DNA of 64,000 bases, taken from assembly GCF_019797765.1 (NCBI RefSeq), contig NZ_CP081862.1, positions 3,906,001-3,970,000 on the forward strand, read 5' to 3'. The translations under genes were made by a program, and so were the position numbers. Positions 8,520-17,754 of the stretch are shown here, one piece after another. The notes under the pieces were generated by a model. It worked only from the letters and a program-made list of their open reading frames with translations. It ran no database searches and was not told where the DNA came from. Position 1 is the first letter of the stretch, and the number at the start of each line of letters is the position of its first letter. The stretch comes from Cellulomonas sp. C5510. GTDB lineage: Bacteria; Actinomycetota; Actinomycetes; Actinomycetales; Cellulomonadaceae.

Positions 8520-9656
8520 ATGTCGACTTCGTCACGCCCCGCCCCTGCCCCCGCGGCGCCGCTCGCCTCGCTGCCCGACGGGACCGGCCTACCCGCCGGC
8601 CACCCGCTGGTGGACGGCCGCACCGCCGACGCCCCGCTGCTGGCCGCGTACCGCGGCCGGACGCCCGCGCGCCGGCCCGTCTGGTTCATGCGCCAGGCCG
8701 GCCGGTCCCTGCCCGAGTACCGCGCCGCCCGCGCGGGCACCGCGATGCTCGACGCGTGCCTGGTGCCGGAGCTGGCGTCCGAGATCACGCTGCAGCCGGT
8801 GCGGCGCCACGGCGTCGACGCGGCGATCTTCTTCTCGGACATCGTGGTGCCGCTGCGGCTCGCCGGCGTGGACGTGGACATCCACCCGGGTGTCGGACCG
8901 GTGCTCGGCGCCCCGGTCCGGACCGCCGACGACGTCGCGCGGTTGCGGGACGGCTCGCCGGCCGCGGCGCTGACCCCCGAGGTCCTGGCCCCGGTGACCG
9001 AGGCCGTCCGGCTGACCACCGCCGCGCTGGGTGCCACACCGCTCATCGGGTTCGCCGGCGCGCCGTTCACGCTGGCCGCCTACCTCGTCGAGGGCCGGCC
9101 GTCCCGCGACCACCTCGCGGCGCGCACGCTCATGCACGCCGACCCGGCGACGTGGCGGGCGCTGACCGAGTGGGCCGCCGACGTGACGGGGACGTTCCTG
9201 CGGGCGCAGGTGCTCGCCGGCACCAGCGCGGCCCAGCTGTTCGACTCGTGGGCGGGGTCGCTCTCCCTGGCCGACTACACGACGCACGTCGCCCCGGCGT
9301 CCACCCGGGCGCTGTCCCACGTCGCCGACCTCGGCGTGCCGCGCGTGCACTTCGGCACCGGCACGGGCGAGCTGCTGGCCGCCATGCGCGACGTGGGCGC
9401 GGACGTCGTCGGCGTCGACCACCGCATCCCGCTCGACGAGGCCGTGCGGCGGCTCGACGGCCGCGTGCCGGTGCAGGGCAACATCGACCCCGCCCTGCTG
9501 GCCGCACCGTGGCCGGTGCTGGAGGCGCACGTGCGCGACGTCGTCGCCCGGGGCGCCGTCGCGCCGGGGCACGTGGTCAACCTCGGCCACGGCGTCCCGC
9601 CCGAGACGGACCCCGACGTGCTGACCCGCGTCGTGGAGCTCGTCCACTCCCTGTGA
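8520..9656 (+). CDS. hemE: uroporphyrinogen decarboxylase
   Basis: 378 residues; removes four acetate carboxyls from uroporphyrinogen III to give coproporphyrinogen III. The N-terminal signature [16 protein letters not shown] (about residues 55-70) carries the substrate-binding arginines, FFSDI holds the catalytic Asp, and the second signature [13 protein letters not shown] is intact; HGVPPETDP closes the barrel. The start is uncertain: ATG at 8520 is chosen, with TTG at 8481 and GTG at 8517 also in frame; no strong ribosome site is seen for any. First gene of the rightward hem series; a stem-loop follows before hemG. Confidence 0.93.
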   Translation: MSTSSRPAPAPAAPLASLPDGTGLPAGHPLVDGRTADAPLLAAYRGRTPARRPVWFMRQAGRSLPEYRAARAGTAMLDACLVPELASEITLQPVRRHGVDAAIFFSDIVVPLRLAGVDVDIHPGVGPVLGAPVRTADDVARLRDGSPAAALTPEVLAPVTEAVRLTTAALGATPLIGFAGAPFTLAAYLVEGRPSRDHLAARTLMHADPATWRALTEWAADVTGTFLRAQVLAGTSAAQLFDSWAGSLSLADYTTHVAPASTRALSHVADLGVPRVHFGTGTGELLAAMRDVGADVVGVDHRIPLDEAVRRLDGRVPVQGNIDPALLAAPWPVLEAHVRDVVARGAVAPGHVVNLGHGVPPETDPDVLTRVVELVHSL

Positions 9657-9659
9657 GAG

Positions 9660-9695
9660 CGGCCGGGGGTCCCACGCGCGGCGGGCCCCCGACCG
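9660..9695 (+). terminator. imperfect stem-loop between hemE and hemG
   Basis: Arms 9660-9672 and 9683-9695 pair over 13 positions with one mismatch and one G-T pair, loop of 10 bases. No T tract. May reduce read-through from hemE or protect its 3' end. Confidence 0.4.
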
Positions 9696-9700
9696 GCACA

Positions 9701-11206
9701 GTGGTGCCCGACCGACGCGCGACGACGAGCCGAGGAGCAGCCACGAGCGACGAGGACACCCGACCCGCGGGCCGGGACACGCAGGGGACGGCACCCGATG
9801 CCGTGGTGGTCGGCGGTGGCGTCGCGGGGCTGGTCGCCGCCCGGGAGCTCGCGATCGCCGGGCTGAGGCCGCTCGTGCTGGAGGCGTGGACCTCGCCGGG
9901 CGGTGTCGTGGGCCGGCACGAGGTCGACGGGCTGCGGCTGGACGCCGGTGCGGAGTCGTTCGCGACGCGCGGCGGCGCCGTGGCCGCGCTGGCCGACGAG
10001 CTCGGGCTCACGGACCGGGTCGTCGCCCCCGAGCCGCACGGCGCGTGGGTGCGGCTGCCGCACGGAGCGGGGCCGCTGCCGCGCACCGGCCTGCTCGGCA
10101 TCCCGGCCGACCCCTGGGCGGCGGACGTCCGCCGGACCCTGGGGACCGTCGGCGCGCTGCGGGCGTCGCTCGACCGCGTGCTGCCCGCGTCGGCCGGACT
10201 GCGGCCGGGCGACGGCACGGGCCCGACGCTCGGCGGCCTGGTCCGGACGCGGATGGGCCGCCGGGTGCTCGACCGGCTGGTGCGGCCCGTGGTCGCCGGC
10301 GTGCACGCCGCGGAGCCGGACGACACCGCGGTGGACGCCGTCGCGCCCGGCCTGTCCGACGCCGTGCGCCGCGCGGGCTCCCTGGCGGGTGGCGTCGCGG
10401 CGCTGCGGGCTCTGGCGCCGGCGGGGTCGGCGGTCGCCGGCTTCCGCGGCGGCCTGCACGTGCTGGTCGACGCCCTGGTGGCGGACGTCACCGCGCGCGG
10501 CGGGGAGGTCCGCACCGGGGTGCGGGCGGTCGCCGTGACGCGCGAGGCCGGGGGGTTCCGCGTCACCGTGTCCGGCCCCGGCGGCGAGCACCAGGTCACC
10601 GCACCCCGGCTGGTGGTCGCGACCCCCCGCGCCACGGAGCTGCTCGCGGGCGTCGCCCCCCGGCTCGCCGGGCTGCACACCGACCCCGGTGCCGACATCG
10701 TGCTGGTCACGCTCGTGCTGGACGCCCCGGAGCTGGACGCCGCACCGCGGGGCACCGGCGTCCTGGTGGCCCGCGCCGTCCCGGGCGTGCGTGCGAAGGC
10801 CCTCACGCACGCGACCGCCAAGTGGGGCTGGCTGGCCCGTGCCGCCGGCCCCGGGCGGCACGTGGTGCGGCTGTCGTACGGCAGGGCGGGGGACGTCGCC
10901 GGCACCGACCCGCTCCCCGCGGACCTGCCCGGCCTGACGGCGCTGGCCCTGCGCGACGCCACCGCCGTGCTCGGGGTGCCGCTGCGGGCGGAGCAGGTGC
11001 GGGCCTCGGCCCGCGTCGGCTGGCGACAGGGCCTGCCGGTGCCGACGGCAGCCCACCGGAGCACCGTCAGCGAGGTCCGCGAGGCGGTCGCCGCGGTGCC
11101 CGGGCTCGCCGTCGTGGGCGCCTGGGTGTCCGGGAACGGGCTCGCCTCCGTGGTCCCGGACGCCCGCGCGGCGGCGTCCGCGCTGGCTGCGGCGCCGACG
11201 GCGTGA
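9701..11206 (+). CDS. hemG: protoporphyrinogen/coproporphyrinogen oxidase (HemY type)
   Basis: About 490-500 residues; FAD-dependent oxidation of coproporphyrinogen III (actinobacterial route) or protoporphyrinogen IX. The dinucleotide-binding VVGGGVAGLVAARELA with a Glu at the end of strand 2 (VLEAWTSPGG), the AESFATR segment, and the C-terminal GAWVSGNGLASVV flavin motif are all present. The start is doubtful: GTG at 9701 or 9704 has no ribosome site, whereas GAGGAG at 9732-9737 lies exactly 5 bases before an in-frame ACG at 9743, so translation may begin at ACG. Overlaps or abuts hemC, and no ferrochelatase gene accompanies it. Confidence 0.88.
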   Translation: MVPDRRATTSRGAATSDEDTRPAGRDTQGTAPDAVVVGGGVAGLVAARELAIAGLRPLVLEAWTSPGGVVGRHEVDGLRLDAGAESFATRGGAVAALADELGLTDRVVAPEPHGAWVRLPHGAGPLPRTGLLGIPADPWAADVRRTLGTVGALRASLDRVLPASAGLRPGDGTGPTLGGLVRTRMGRRVLDRLVRPVVAGVHAAEPDDTAVDAVAPGLSDAVRRAGSLAGGVAALRALAPAGSAVAGFRGGLHVLVDALVADVTARGGEVRTGVRAVAVTREAGGFRVTVSGPGGEHQVTAPRLVVATPRATELLAGVAPRLAGLHTDPGADIVLVTLVLDAPELDAAPRGTGVLVARAVPGVRAKALTHATAKWGWLARAAGPGRHVVRLSYGRAGDVAGTDPLPADLPGLTALALRDATAVLGVPLRAEQVRASARVGWRQGLPVPTAAHRSTVSEVREAVAAVPGLAVVGAWVSGNGLASVVPDARAAASALAAAPTA

Positions 11207-11271
11207 CGGACCCGGCGGACCGCCCGCGACCGGTTTCGACAACCCCTCCGGAGGTGACCGAGACTGGGGGC

Positions 11272-12234
11272 ATGTCCCCCGCTGTCCGTGTCGGCACCCG
11301 CGCGAGCGCGCTCGCGCTCACCCAGACCGGCCACGTGGCGGACGCCCTCACGGCTCTCGGCGCGGGCGACCACGAGCTGGTGCGGGTCCGGACCGACGGC
11401 GACCGGCTGACCGGCTCGCTCGCGACGCTCGGGGGCACCGGGGTCTTCGTGACGGCCCTCCGCGACGCGCTGCTCGACGGCCGGTGCGACGTCGCCGTGC
11501 ACTCGTTCAAGGACCTCCCCACCGCACCCGCGCCGGGCCTGGTCGTCGCGGCGGTCCCCGTGCGCGAGGACCCGCGCGACGCGCTGTGCGCCCGCGACGG
11601 CCGCACCCTCGCCACGCTGCCGGAGGGCGCCGCGGTCGGCACGGGGTCACCGCGTCGCGCCGCCCAGCTGCGGGCCGCCCGCCCCGACCTGGTGGTCGTG
11701 GACATCCGCGGGAACGTCGACACCCGGCTGCGTCGCATCGAGGACGACCTCGACGCCGTGGTGCTCGCCCGCGCCGGCCTCGCGCGGCTGGGACGCCTGG
11801 ACGCCGTGACGGACGCGCTGCCGCTCGACGTCATGACGCCCGCGCCGGCGCAGGGCGCGCTCGCCGTCGAGGTGCGGGCGTCCGACGCGGCGGGCGACGG
11901 GCCGCTCGGCCGGGCGCTGTCCGCGCTCGACCACCGACCCACCCACCTCGCCGTGCTGGCCGAGCGGGCGCTCCTCAACCGCCTGGAGGCGGGCTGCGCG
12001 GCCCCCGTCGGGGCGCACGCCGAGCTCGGGCGGGACGACGTCCTGCGCCTGGAGGCGGTGGTGCTCCGCCCGGACGGCACCGCGTCCCTGCGCCGTGCCG
12101 GCTCCGCCCCGCTCCCGGCTGCGCCCGCCGACGACCCGGCGGGGACGGCTCTCGCCGCCGCGGCTCTCGGCACCCGGCTCGCGGAGGAGCTGCTCGAGGC
12201 GGGCGCCGCCGCGCTCGCGGGGCTGGCCGCGTGA
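11272..12234 (+). CDS. hemC: hydroxymethylbilane synthase (porphobilinogen deaminase)
   Basis: 320 residues; polymerises four porphobilinogens into hydroxymethylbilane. [12 protein letters not shown] opens the protein; [18 protein letters not shown] and RGNVDTRL are the substrate-binding motifs; Cys242 in EAGCAAPVG carries the dipyrromethane cofactor. ATG at 11272 gives the same cofactor numbering as E. coli, which favours it. In-frame GTGs exist at 11203 (GTGA overlap with hemG stop) and 11254. The 3' end overlaps the hemD start by 4 bases, so the two are translationally coupled. Confidence 0.92.
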   Translation: MSPAVRVGTRASALALTQTGHVADALTALGAGDHELVRVRTDGDRLTGSLATLGGTGVFVTALRDALLDGRCDVAVHSFKDLPTAPAPGLVVAAVPVREDPRDALCARDGRTLATLPEGAAVGTGSPRRAAQLRAARPDLVVVDIRGNVDTRLRRIEDDLDAVVLARAGLARLGRLDAVTDALPLDVMTPAPAQGALAVEVRASDAAGDGPLGRALSALDHRPTHLAVLAERALLNRLEAGCAAPVGAHAELGRDDVLRLEAVVLRPDGTASLRRAGSAPLPAAPADDPAGTALAAAALGTRLAEELLEAGAAALAGLAA

Positions 12235-13151
12235 CCGGCCTCGACGGCCTGCGGGTGCTGGTCCCCCGGGAGACCGCCGGACCGGACCCGCTGGTCATCG
12301 CACTGCGCGCGGCGGGCGCGGAGCCCGTCGTCGTCCCCCTGATCCAGACGGTGCCGCCGCACGACCCCACCGAGCTCGACGACGCCCTGCTGGCGCTGGA
12401 GGTCGGCTACTACGGCTGGGTGGCCGTGACCAGCGCCGCGGCGGTGCCCGTGCTGGTGGACCGCGCCGACGAGACCGGCCACACGCTCGCCGGGCTGCTC
12501 GCCGGCGCCCGGGTCGCGGCGGTCGGAGGGTCGACCGCGCGGGCGCTGCGGGAGGCGGGCGTCCGGGTGGACCTCGTGCCGACCGGCCGATCGTCCGCCG
12601 TCGCCCTGCTCGCCGCGTGGCCGCCCGCGGGCGGCGAACCGCAGCGTGTGCTGCTGCCGCTCGGCGACCTCGCCGCCCCGACGCTCGCCGACGGCCTCGC
12701 CGCGCGCGGCTGGCCCGTCGACGTCGTGACGACGTACCGCACCGTGCCCGGGCCCGCCCCGGAGCCCGAGGTGCGCGACGCCTGGGCCGCCGGCGAGGTG
12801 GACGCCGTCCTGCTGACGTCCGGCAGCACCGCGCGCAACCTGCTGACCATGCTGGGCGCGCCGCCCCCCGGGACGATCGTCTGCTGCATCGGCGACTCGA
12901 CCGCGGCCGAGGCGCGCCGCGCCGGCCTGAGCGTCGCCGCCGTGGCCGAGCACCAGACGCCGGGCGACCTCGTCGCGGCGCTGGCGGCCGCGGTGGTCGC
13001 GCGGGCCGCTCCGCCCGCCGCGGCCACGTCGCCCACCCCACCCCCGATCCCCGCCCCGCCGACGGGCCCCGTCCACCCGGCGGGTCCGTCCCCGGAGCCC
13101 CGCACCGCCGCCGCACCCCGGGCGGCCGACCCCGACGGAGGGCACGCATGA
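12231..13151 (+). CDS. hemD: uroporphyrinogen-III synthase
   Basis: 306 residues; cyclises and inverts ring D of hydroxymethylbilane. The sequence is poorly conserved in this family, as expected, but the two-domain pattern is clear: LRVLVPRE at the start, [11 protein letters not shown] near residue 65, [12 protein letters not shown] near 145, [10 protein letters not shown] near 195 and [14 protein letters not shown] near 220. The last 50 residues form a Pro/Ala-rich extension beyond the usual 250-260 residue fold, probably disordered. Start GTG at 12231 overlaps the hemC stop (GTGA), and its own stop overlaps the hemB ATG. Confidence 0.88.
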   Translation: MTGLDGLRVLVPRETAGPDPLVIALRAAGAEPVVVPLIQTVPPHDPTELDDALLALEVGYYGWVAVTSAAAVPVLVDRADETGHTLAGLLAGARVAAVGGSTARALREAGVRVDLVPTGRSSAVALLAAWPPAGGEPQRVLLPLGDLAAPTLADGLAARGWPVDVVTTYRTVPGPAPEPEVRDAWAAGEVDAVLLTSGSTARNLLTMLGAPPPGTIVCCIGDSTAAEARRAGLSVAAVAEHQTPGDLVAALAAAVVARAAPPAAATSPTPPPIPAPPTGPVHPAGPSPEPRTAAAPRAADPDGGHA

Positions 13152-14278
13152 CGAGCCTCGACGACCACGGCGGCAGCACGCCCGGCAGCACCGGCGCCGC
13201 CGGCACGTCCGGCGCCGCCGGCACGTCCGGCACCACCGGCACGACGACCGGCACCGTCCCGGCGGGTGCCGCCGAGGCCGCCGTCGCGGCATCGCGGCCC
13301 GGCCGCGTCAGGCCCCGTCGCCTGCGCGCGACGGCGGCGATGCGCCGCTCGGTCTCCCAGACCCGCCTGCACCCCGCCGAGCTGGTCCTGCCGCTCTTCG
13401 TCAAGGAGGGCCTCGCCGAGCCGCAGCCGATCGCGTCGATGCCGGGCGTCGTCCAGCACACGCGCGACTCCCTGCGCCGCGCGGTGGTCGAGGCCGCGGC
13501 CGCGGGCGTCGGCGGTGTGAACCTGTTCGGCGTGCCGCTGGCCCGTGATGCCGTCGGGTCGGGCGCCACCGACCCCGACGGCATCCTCAACGTGGCGCTC
13601 GCGGACGTCCGCGCCGAGGTGGGGGACGCCCTGGTGATCCAGGCCGACCTGTGCCTCGACGAGTTCACCGACCACGGGCACTGCGGCGTGCTGACGGCCG
13701 ACGGCGTGGTCGACAACGACGCCACGCTGGTGCGGTACGCCGAGATGGCCCTCGCGCAGGCGGACGCGGGCGCCCACATGGTCGCGCCCAGCGGCATGAT
13801 GGACGGCCAGGTCGGCGTGATCCGGGACGTCCTCGACTCCGCCGGGCGGACCGACGTCGCCGTGCTGGCCTACGCCGCGAAGTACGCGAGCGTGCTGTAC
13901 GGGCCGTTCCGGGACGCCGTGGAGTCGACGCTCGACGGCGACCGCCGGACCTACCAGATGGACCCCGGCAACCGCCGCGAGGCGCTGCACGAGGTGGCGC
14001 TCGACATCGCGGAGGGCGCCGACGTCGTCATGGTGAAGCCCGCCGGGGCGTACCTCGACGTGCTCGCCGACGTGGCCGCCGCGAGCACGGTGCCCGTGGC
14101 GGCGTACCAGGTGTCCGGCGAGTACGCGATGGTCGAGGCGGCCGCCGCGCAGGGCTGGCTGGACCGCCGGCGGGCGATCACCGAGTCGGTGCTGGGCATC
14201 CGCCGCGCCGGCGCGGACCAGGTCCTGACGTACTGGGCCGTGGAGCTGGCCCACTGGCTCCGGGAGGAGTGGCGATGA
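13148..14278 (+). CDS. hemB: delta-aminolevulinic acid dehydratase (porphobilinogen synthase)
   Basis: 376 residues; condenses two 5-aminolevulinate molecules to porphobilinogen. Schiff-base lysines are K245 ([15 protein letters not shown]) and K297 ([10 protein letters not shown]). The metal loop reads [14 protein letters not shown]: Cys169 and Cys179 are kept while the middle zinc ligand is Asp171, the form usual in mycobacteria and relatives. About 45 N-terminal residues are a Gly/Ser/Thr-rich repeat (GAAGTSG) absent from most homologues. ATG at 13148 overlaps the hemD stop (ATGA) with GGAGGG upstream. It overlaps hemL in the same way. Confidence 0.95.
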   Translation: MTSLDDHGGSTPGSTGAAGTSGAAGTSGTTGTTTGTVPAGAAEAAVAASRPGRVRPRRLRATAAMRRSVSQTRLHPAELVLPLFVKEGLAEPQPIASMPGVVQHTRDSLRRAVVEAAAAGVGGVNLFGVPLARDAVGSGATDPDGILNVALADVRAEVGDALVIQADLCLDEFTDHGHCGVLTADGVVDNDATLVRYAEMALAQADAGAHMVAPSGMMDGQVGVIRDVLDSAGRTDVAVLAYAAKYASVLYGPFRDAVESTLDGDRRTYQMDPGNRREALHEVALDIAEGADVVMVKPAGAYLDVLADVAAASTVPVAAYQVSGEYAMVEAAAAQGWLDRRRAITESVLGIRRAGADQVLTYWAVELAHWLREEWR

Positions 14279-15588
14279 CCTCGTCGGAGGAGCTGTTCGA
14301 GCGGGCGCAGGGCGTCATCCCGGGCGGGGTGAGCTCGCCGGTGCGGGCGTTCGGCTCGGTCGGCGGGGCGCCCCGGTTCGTGGCCTCGGCGCGCGGCGCC
14401 TACGTCACCGACGTGGACGGCCGTGAGTACGTCGACCTCGTCGGGTCGTGGGGGCCGGCGATCCTCGGCCACGCGCACCCGGAGGTCGTCGAGGCCGTGC
14501 GGGAGGCGGCCGGGCGCGGGCTGTCGTTCGGCGCGCCCACCCTCGCGGAGGTCGAGCTCGCGGAGGCCGTGCGGGCGCGCGTGCCCGTCGTCGAGCGGCT
14601 GCGGCTGGTGTCCACCGGCACCGAGGCGACGATGACCGCGATCCGGCTCGCCCGCGGGGTGACCGGCCGGGACCGCGTCGTGAAGTTCGCCGGCTGCTAC
14701 CACGGCCACTCGGACGGCCTGCTGGCGGCAGCGGGGTCGGGCGTCGCCACGCTGGCCCTGCCCGGCTCGGCCGGGGTGCCCGCGTCCGTCGCCGCCGAGA
14801 CGATCGTGCTGCCGTACCACGACCTGCCGGCCGTCGAGGCGGCGTTCGCGGAGCACGGCCCGACCATCGCGGCGATCATCACCGAGGCGGCGCCCGCGAA
14901 CATGGGCGTCGTCCCGCCGGAGCCCGGCTTCAACGCCGCGCTCGCCCGGATCGCCCACGCGCACGGCGCCCTGCTCATCCAGGACGAGGTGCTGACCGGC
15001 TTCCGCGTCGGCCCGGCCGGCTGGTGGGGCCTGGAGGCGCAGCGCGAGGGCTGGAGCCCGGACCTGCTGACGTTCGGCAAGGTCGTCGGCGGCGGCATGC
15101 CCGTCGCGGCGCTCGGGGGCCCGGCGGCCGTCATGGACGCGCTGGCGCCGACCGGACCCGTCTACCAGGCGGGCACGCTGTCCGGGAACCCCGTCGCCAC
15201 CGCGGCGGGCCTGGCCACGCTGCGGCTGGCGGACGACGCCGTGTACGCCCGCGTGGACCGGGCCGCCGCCGTGCTGCGCGAGGCCGTCGACGAGGCGTTC
15301 CAGGCCGCGGGGGTCGCGCACGCGGTGCAGCACGCGAGCAACCTGTTCTCCACGGTGCTCGGCACGGACGCGGGCGCGCGGGACTACGCGCAGGTGCTCG
15401 CCTCCGAGGCGTGGCGCTACCCGGCGTTCTTCCACAGCCTGCTGCGTGACGGGGTGTACGCGCCGCCGTCGGCGTTCGAGGCGTGGTTCGTGTCCGCCGC
15501 CCACGACGACGCGGCGCTCGACCGCGTCGTGTCCGCGCTCCCCGCGGCGGCCCGCGCCGCCGCGCAGGCCACCCCGCCCACCGCCTGA
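14275..15588 (+). CDS. hemL: glutamate-1-semialdehyde 2,1-aminomutase
   Basis: 437 residues; PLP enzyme converting glutamate-1-semialdehyde (HemA product) to 5-aminolevulinate. [17 protein letters not shown] is the typical N-terminus, [15 protein letters not shown] binds the cofactor phosphate, [11 protein letters not shown] holds the PLP-contacting Asp, and K269 in [15 protein letters not shown] is the Schiff-base lysine. ATG at 14275 overlaps the hemB stop and is preceded by GGGAGGAG. Last gene of the heme block; it is placed downstream of the later-step enzymes although it acts second. Confidence 0.95.
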   Translation: MTSSEELFERAQGVIPGGVSSPVRAFGSVGGAPRFVASARGAYVTDVDGREYVDLVGSWGPAILGHAHPEVVEAVREAAGRGLSFGAPTLAEVELAEAVRARVPVVERLRLVSTGTEATMTAIRLARGVTGRDRVVKFAGCYHGHSDGLLAAAGSGVATLALPGSAGVPASVAAETIVLPYHDLPAVEAAFAEHGPTIAAIITEAAPANMGVVPPEPGFNAALARIAHAHGALLIQDEVLTGFRVGPAGWWGLEAQREGWSPDLLTFGKVVGGGMPVAALGGPAAVMDALAPTGPVYQAGTLSGNPVATAAGLATLRLADDAVYARVDRAAAVLREAVDEAFQAAGVAHAVQHASNLFSTVLGTDAGARDYAQVLASEAWRYPAFFHSLLRDGVYAPPSAFEAWFVSAAHDDAALDRVVSALPAAARAAAQATPPTA

Positions 15589-15598
15589 CCGACCCGCG

Positions 15599-15650
15599 CT
15601 CACCCGACCCGCCCGCGCTCACCCGACCCGCGCCCGCTCACCCGACCCGC
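15599..15650. repeat. tandem repeat, three copies, 19-base period
   Basis: CTCACCCGACCCGC begins at 15599, 15618 and 15637, with 5-base variable spacers, directly after the hemL stop. Noncoding. Confidence 0.75.
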
Positions 15651-15660
15651 GCCTCGCCTG

Positions 15661-15722
15661 GTCGAGGTTGCAGCAGATGCCGGCTTCGCGCGCCTGAACC
15701 CCGCATCTGCTGCAATCTCGAC
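15661..15722. repeat. 20-bp inverted repeat, REP-like or terminator element
   Basis: Left arm 15661-15680 (GTCGAGGTTGCAGCAGATGC) and right arm 15703-15722 are reverse complements with one mismatch, separated by 22 bases. The arms are less GC-rich than their surroundings, unlike the other terminators here, so it could be a dispersed palindromic element as well as the terminator of the hem operon. Confidence 0.65.
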
Positions 15723-16001
15723 GGCTGGTCGGGGCGGGCGTGGGCGGACGGGGCGAGGCGGGCGCGCGCGGGCGGACGCGCGGCGGGGCGGGTCGCAGGC
15801 CGGACGGCCCCGGAACGGGTTCAGAGCGCTGACCTGCACCGTGACCGGACCGCAATCCGCCCGTTACACGCGGATGTCCTGTGAACGCACACACTGTGCT
15901 AGTCCTATGTCCCACGTTGCGGGCACATGTGCTCGGCACGCGAGACAGACACCGCCGCCGTGACGGCGGGCAGGGGCTCCACTCAGGGAAGAGGTACACG
16001 C

Positions 16002-17669
16002 ATGACTGCGGTTCCCCACGGCCGCCGACGCGGCCTGGCAGCCGGCGCCGGTCTGGTCGCCACCGCACTCGTCCTCGCCGCGTGCAGCGGCGGCTCGGGC
16101 GGCGACGACGAGACCGACGGCGGCGGCGACAGCGCGGGCGGCGCGCTGCTCATCGGCACGACGGACAAGATCACGACGATCGACCCGGCCGGCTCGTACG
16201 ACAACGGGTCGTTCGCGGTGATGAACCAGGTCTACCCGTTCCTCATGAACACGCCGTTCGGCAGCCCGGACGTCGAGCCGGACATCGCCGAGTCGGCCGA
16301 GTTCACCTCCCCGACCGAGTACACCGTCACCCTCAAGGAGGGCCTGACCTTCGCGAACGGCAACGAGCTGACCTCGTCCGACGTGAAGTTCACCTTCGAC
16401 CGGCAGCTCGCGATCTTCGAGTCCGGCGCGGACGGCGGCAACGGCCCCGGCTCGCTGCTGTACAACCTCGACAGCGTCGACGCGCCGGACGACACCACCG
16501 TCGTCTTCCACCTGAAGTCCGAGGACGACCAGGTGTTCCCGCAGATCCTGTCGAGCCCCGCGGGCCCGATCGTGGACGAGGACGTGTTCGCCGCCGACGC
16601 ACTGACGCCGGACGACGACATCGTCGCGGGCGAGGCGTTCGCCGGCCCGTACACGATCACGGACTTCAGCCAGAACGACCTGGTGGTGTACCAGGCCAAC
16701 CCGGACTACCAGGGCCTGCTCGGCGCGCCGAAGAACGAGGAGGTGACGGTCCAGTACTACACCGACGCCTCGAACCTGAAGCTCGACGTGCAGCAGGGCA
16801 ACGTGGACGTCGCGTTCCGCAGCCTGTCGGCCACCGACGTCGAGGACCTGCGCGGTGACGACAACGTCAAGGTCGTCGACGGCCCGGGCGGCGAGATCCG
16901 CTACATCGTCTTCAACTTCGACACCCAGCCGTACGGCGCCACCACGCCGGAGGCCGACGAGGCCAAGGCGCTGGCCGTCCGCCAGGCGGTCGCCGACCTG
17001 ATCGACCGCGACGAGATCGCCGACCAGGTCTACAAGGGCACCTACACGCCGCTGTACTCGTTCGTCCCCGAGGGCCTCACGGGTGCCACCGAGTCGCTCA
17101 AGCCGCTGTACGGCGACGGCGACGGCGGCCCGGACGCCGACAAGGCGGCCGAGCGCCTCGAGGCCGCGGGCGTCGAGACCCCGGTCCAGCTGTCGCTGCA
17201 GTACAGCAACGACCACTACGGCCCGTCCTCCGGCGAGGAGTACGCGCTGATCAAGGACCAGCTCGAGGCCACCGGGCTGTTCTCGGTCGACCTGCAGACC
17301 ACCGAGTGGGTGCAGTACGCCAAGGACCGCACGACCGACGTCTACCCGGCCTACCAGCTCGGCTGGTTCCCGGACTACTCCGACGCGGACAACTACCTGA
17401 CGCCGTTCTTCCTCACGGACAACTTCCTGGGCAACCACTACGACAACCAGGAGGTGAACGACCTGATCCTGCAGCAGGCCGTCACCGCCGACGCCGGCGA
17501 GCGCACCGCGCTCATCGAGCAGATCCAGGACGCGGTGGCCCAGGACCTGTCGACGGTCCCGTACCTCCAGGGCGCGCAGGTGGCCGTGGTCGGCACCGAC
17601 GTGACCGGCGCCGAGGACACCCTCGACGCGTCCTTCAAGTTCCGCTACGGCGCGCTGGCCATCGGCTGA
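16002..17669 (+). CDS. ABC importer substrate-binding lipoprotein, family 5 (peptide/nickel type)
   Basis: 555 residues. Signal peptide with lipobox LVLAAC places the mature lipid-anchored protein on the outer face of the membrane. The family 5 solute-binding fold shows in LKEGLTFANGNELTSSDVKFTFDR (residues about 107-130) and the conserved ALAVRQAVADLIDRDEI helix. Ligand unknown; family members bind oligopeptides, nickel chelates or sugars. ATG at 16002 is preceded by GGGAAGAGG. An in-frame extension to 15927 lacks a ribosome site. A strong stem-loop separates it from the permease genes, which usually lets the binding protein be made in excess. Confidence 0.9.
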   Translation: MTAVPHGRRRGLAAGAGLVATALVLAACSGGSGGDDETDGGGDSAGGALLIGTTDKITTIDPAGSYDNGSFAVMNQVYPFLMNTPFGSPDVEPDIAESAEFTSPTEYTVTLKEGLTFANGNELTSSDVKFTFDRQLAIFESGADGGNGPGSLLYNLDSVDAPDDTTVVFHLKSEDDQVFPQILSSPAGPIVDEDVFAADALTPDDDIVAGEAFAGPYTITDFSQNDLVVYQANPDYQGLLGAPKNEEVTVQYYTDASNLKLDVQQGNVDVAFRSLSATDVEDLRGDDNVKVVDGPGGEIRYIVFNFDTQPYGATTPEADEAKALAVRQAVADLIDRDEIADQVYKGTYTPLYSFVPEGLTGATESLKPLYGDGDGGPDADKAAERLEAAGVETPVQLSLQYSNDHYGPSSGEEYALIKDQLEATGLFSVDLQTTEWVQYAKDRTTDVYPAYQLGWFPDYSDADNYLTPFFLTDNFLGNHYDNQEVNDLILQQAVTADAGERTALIEQIQDAVAQDLSTVPYLQGAQVAVVGTDVTGAEDTLDASFKFRYGALAIG

Positions 17670-17689
17670 CGCACCGCCCCCACCCGGCC

Positions 17690-17728
17690 CCCGGCGCGGG
17701 TCGCTCCACGCGAGCGGCCCGCGCCGGG
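17690..17728 (+). terminator. 16-bp intercistronic stem-loop after the binding-protein gene
   Basis: Arms 17690-17705 and 17713-17728 pair over 16 positions with one G-T wobble and a 7-base loop. Inside the operon, so a partial terminator or mRNA stabiliser rather than the operon end. Confidence 0.65.
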
Positions 17729-17754
17729 CGTCACGGGCGATCAGAGCGAGAGAC

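Larger units (their letters stand above)
15589..16001. other. 413-base intergenic region between hemL and the ABC importer
   Basis: No convincing gene. It holds a 19-base-period tandem repeat (15599-15650), a 20-bp inverted repeat (15661-15722), a GC-rich stretch to about 15840, and an AT-richer promoter-like segment (15850-15960) containing a 10-base palindrome GCACATGTGC at 15923-15932. The ribosome site of the next gene (GGGAAGAGG) ends the region. Confidence 0.6.
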
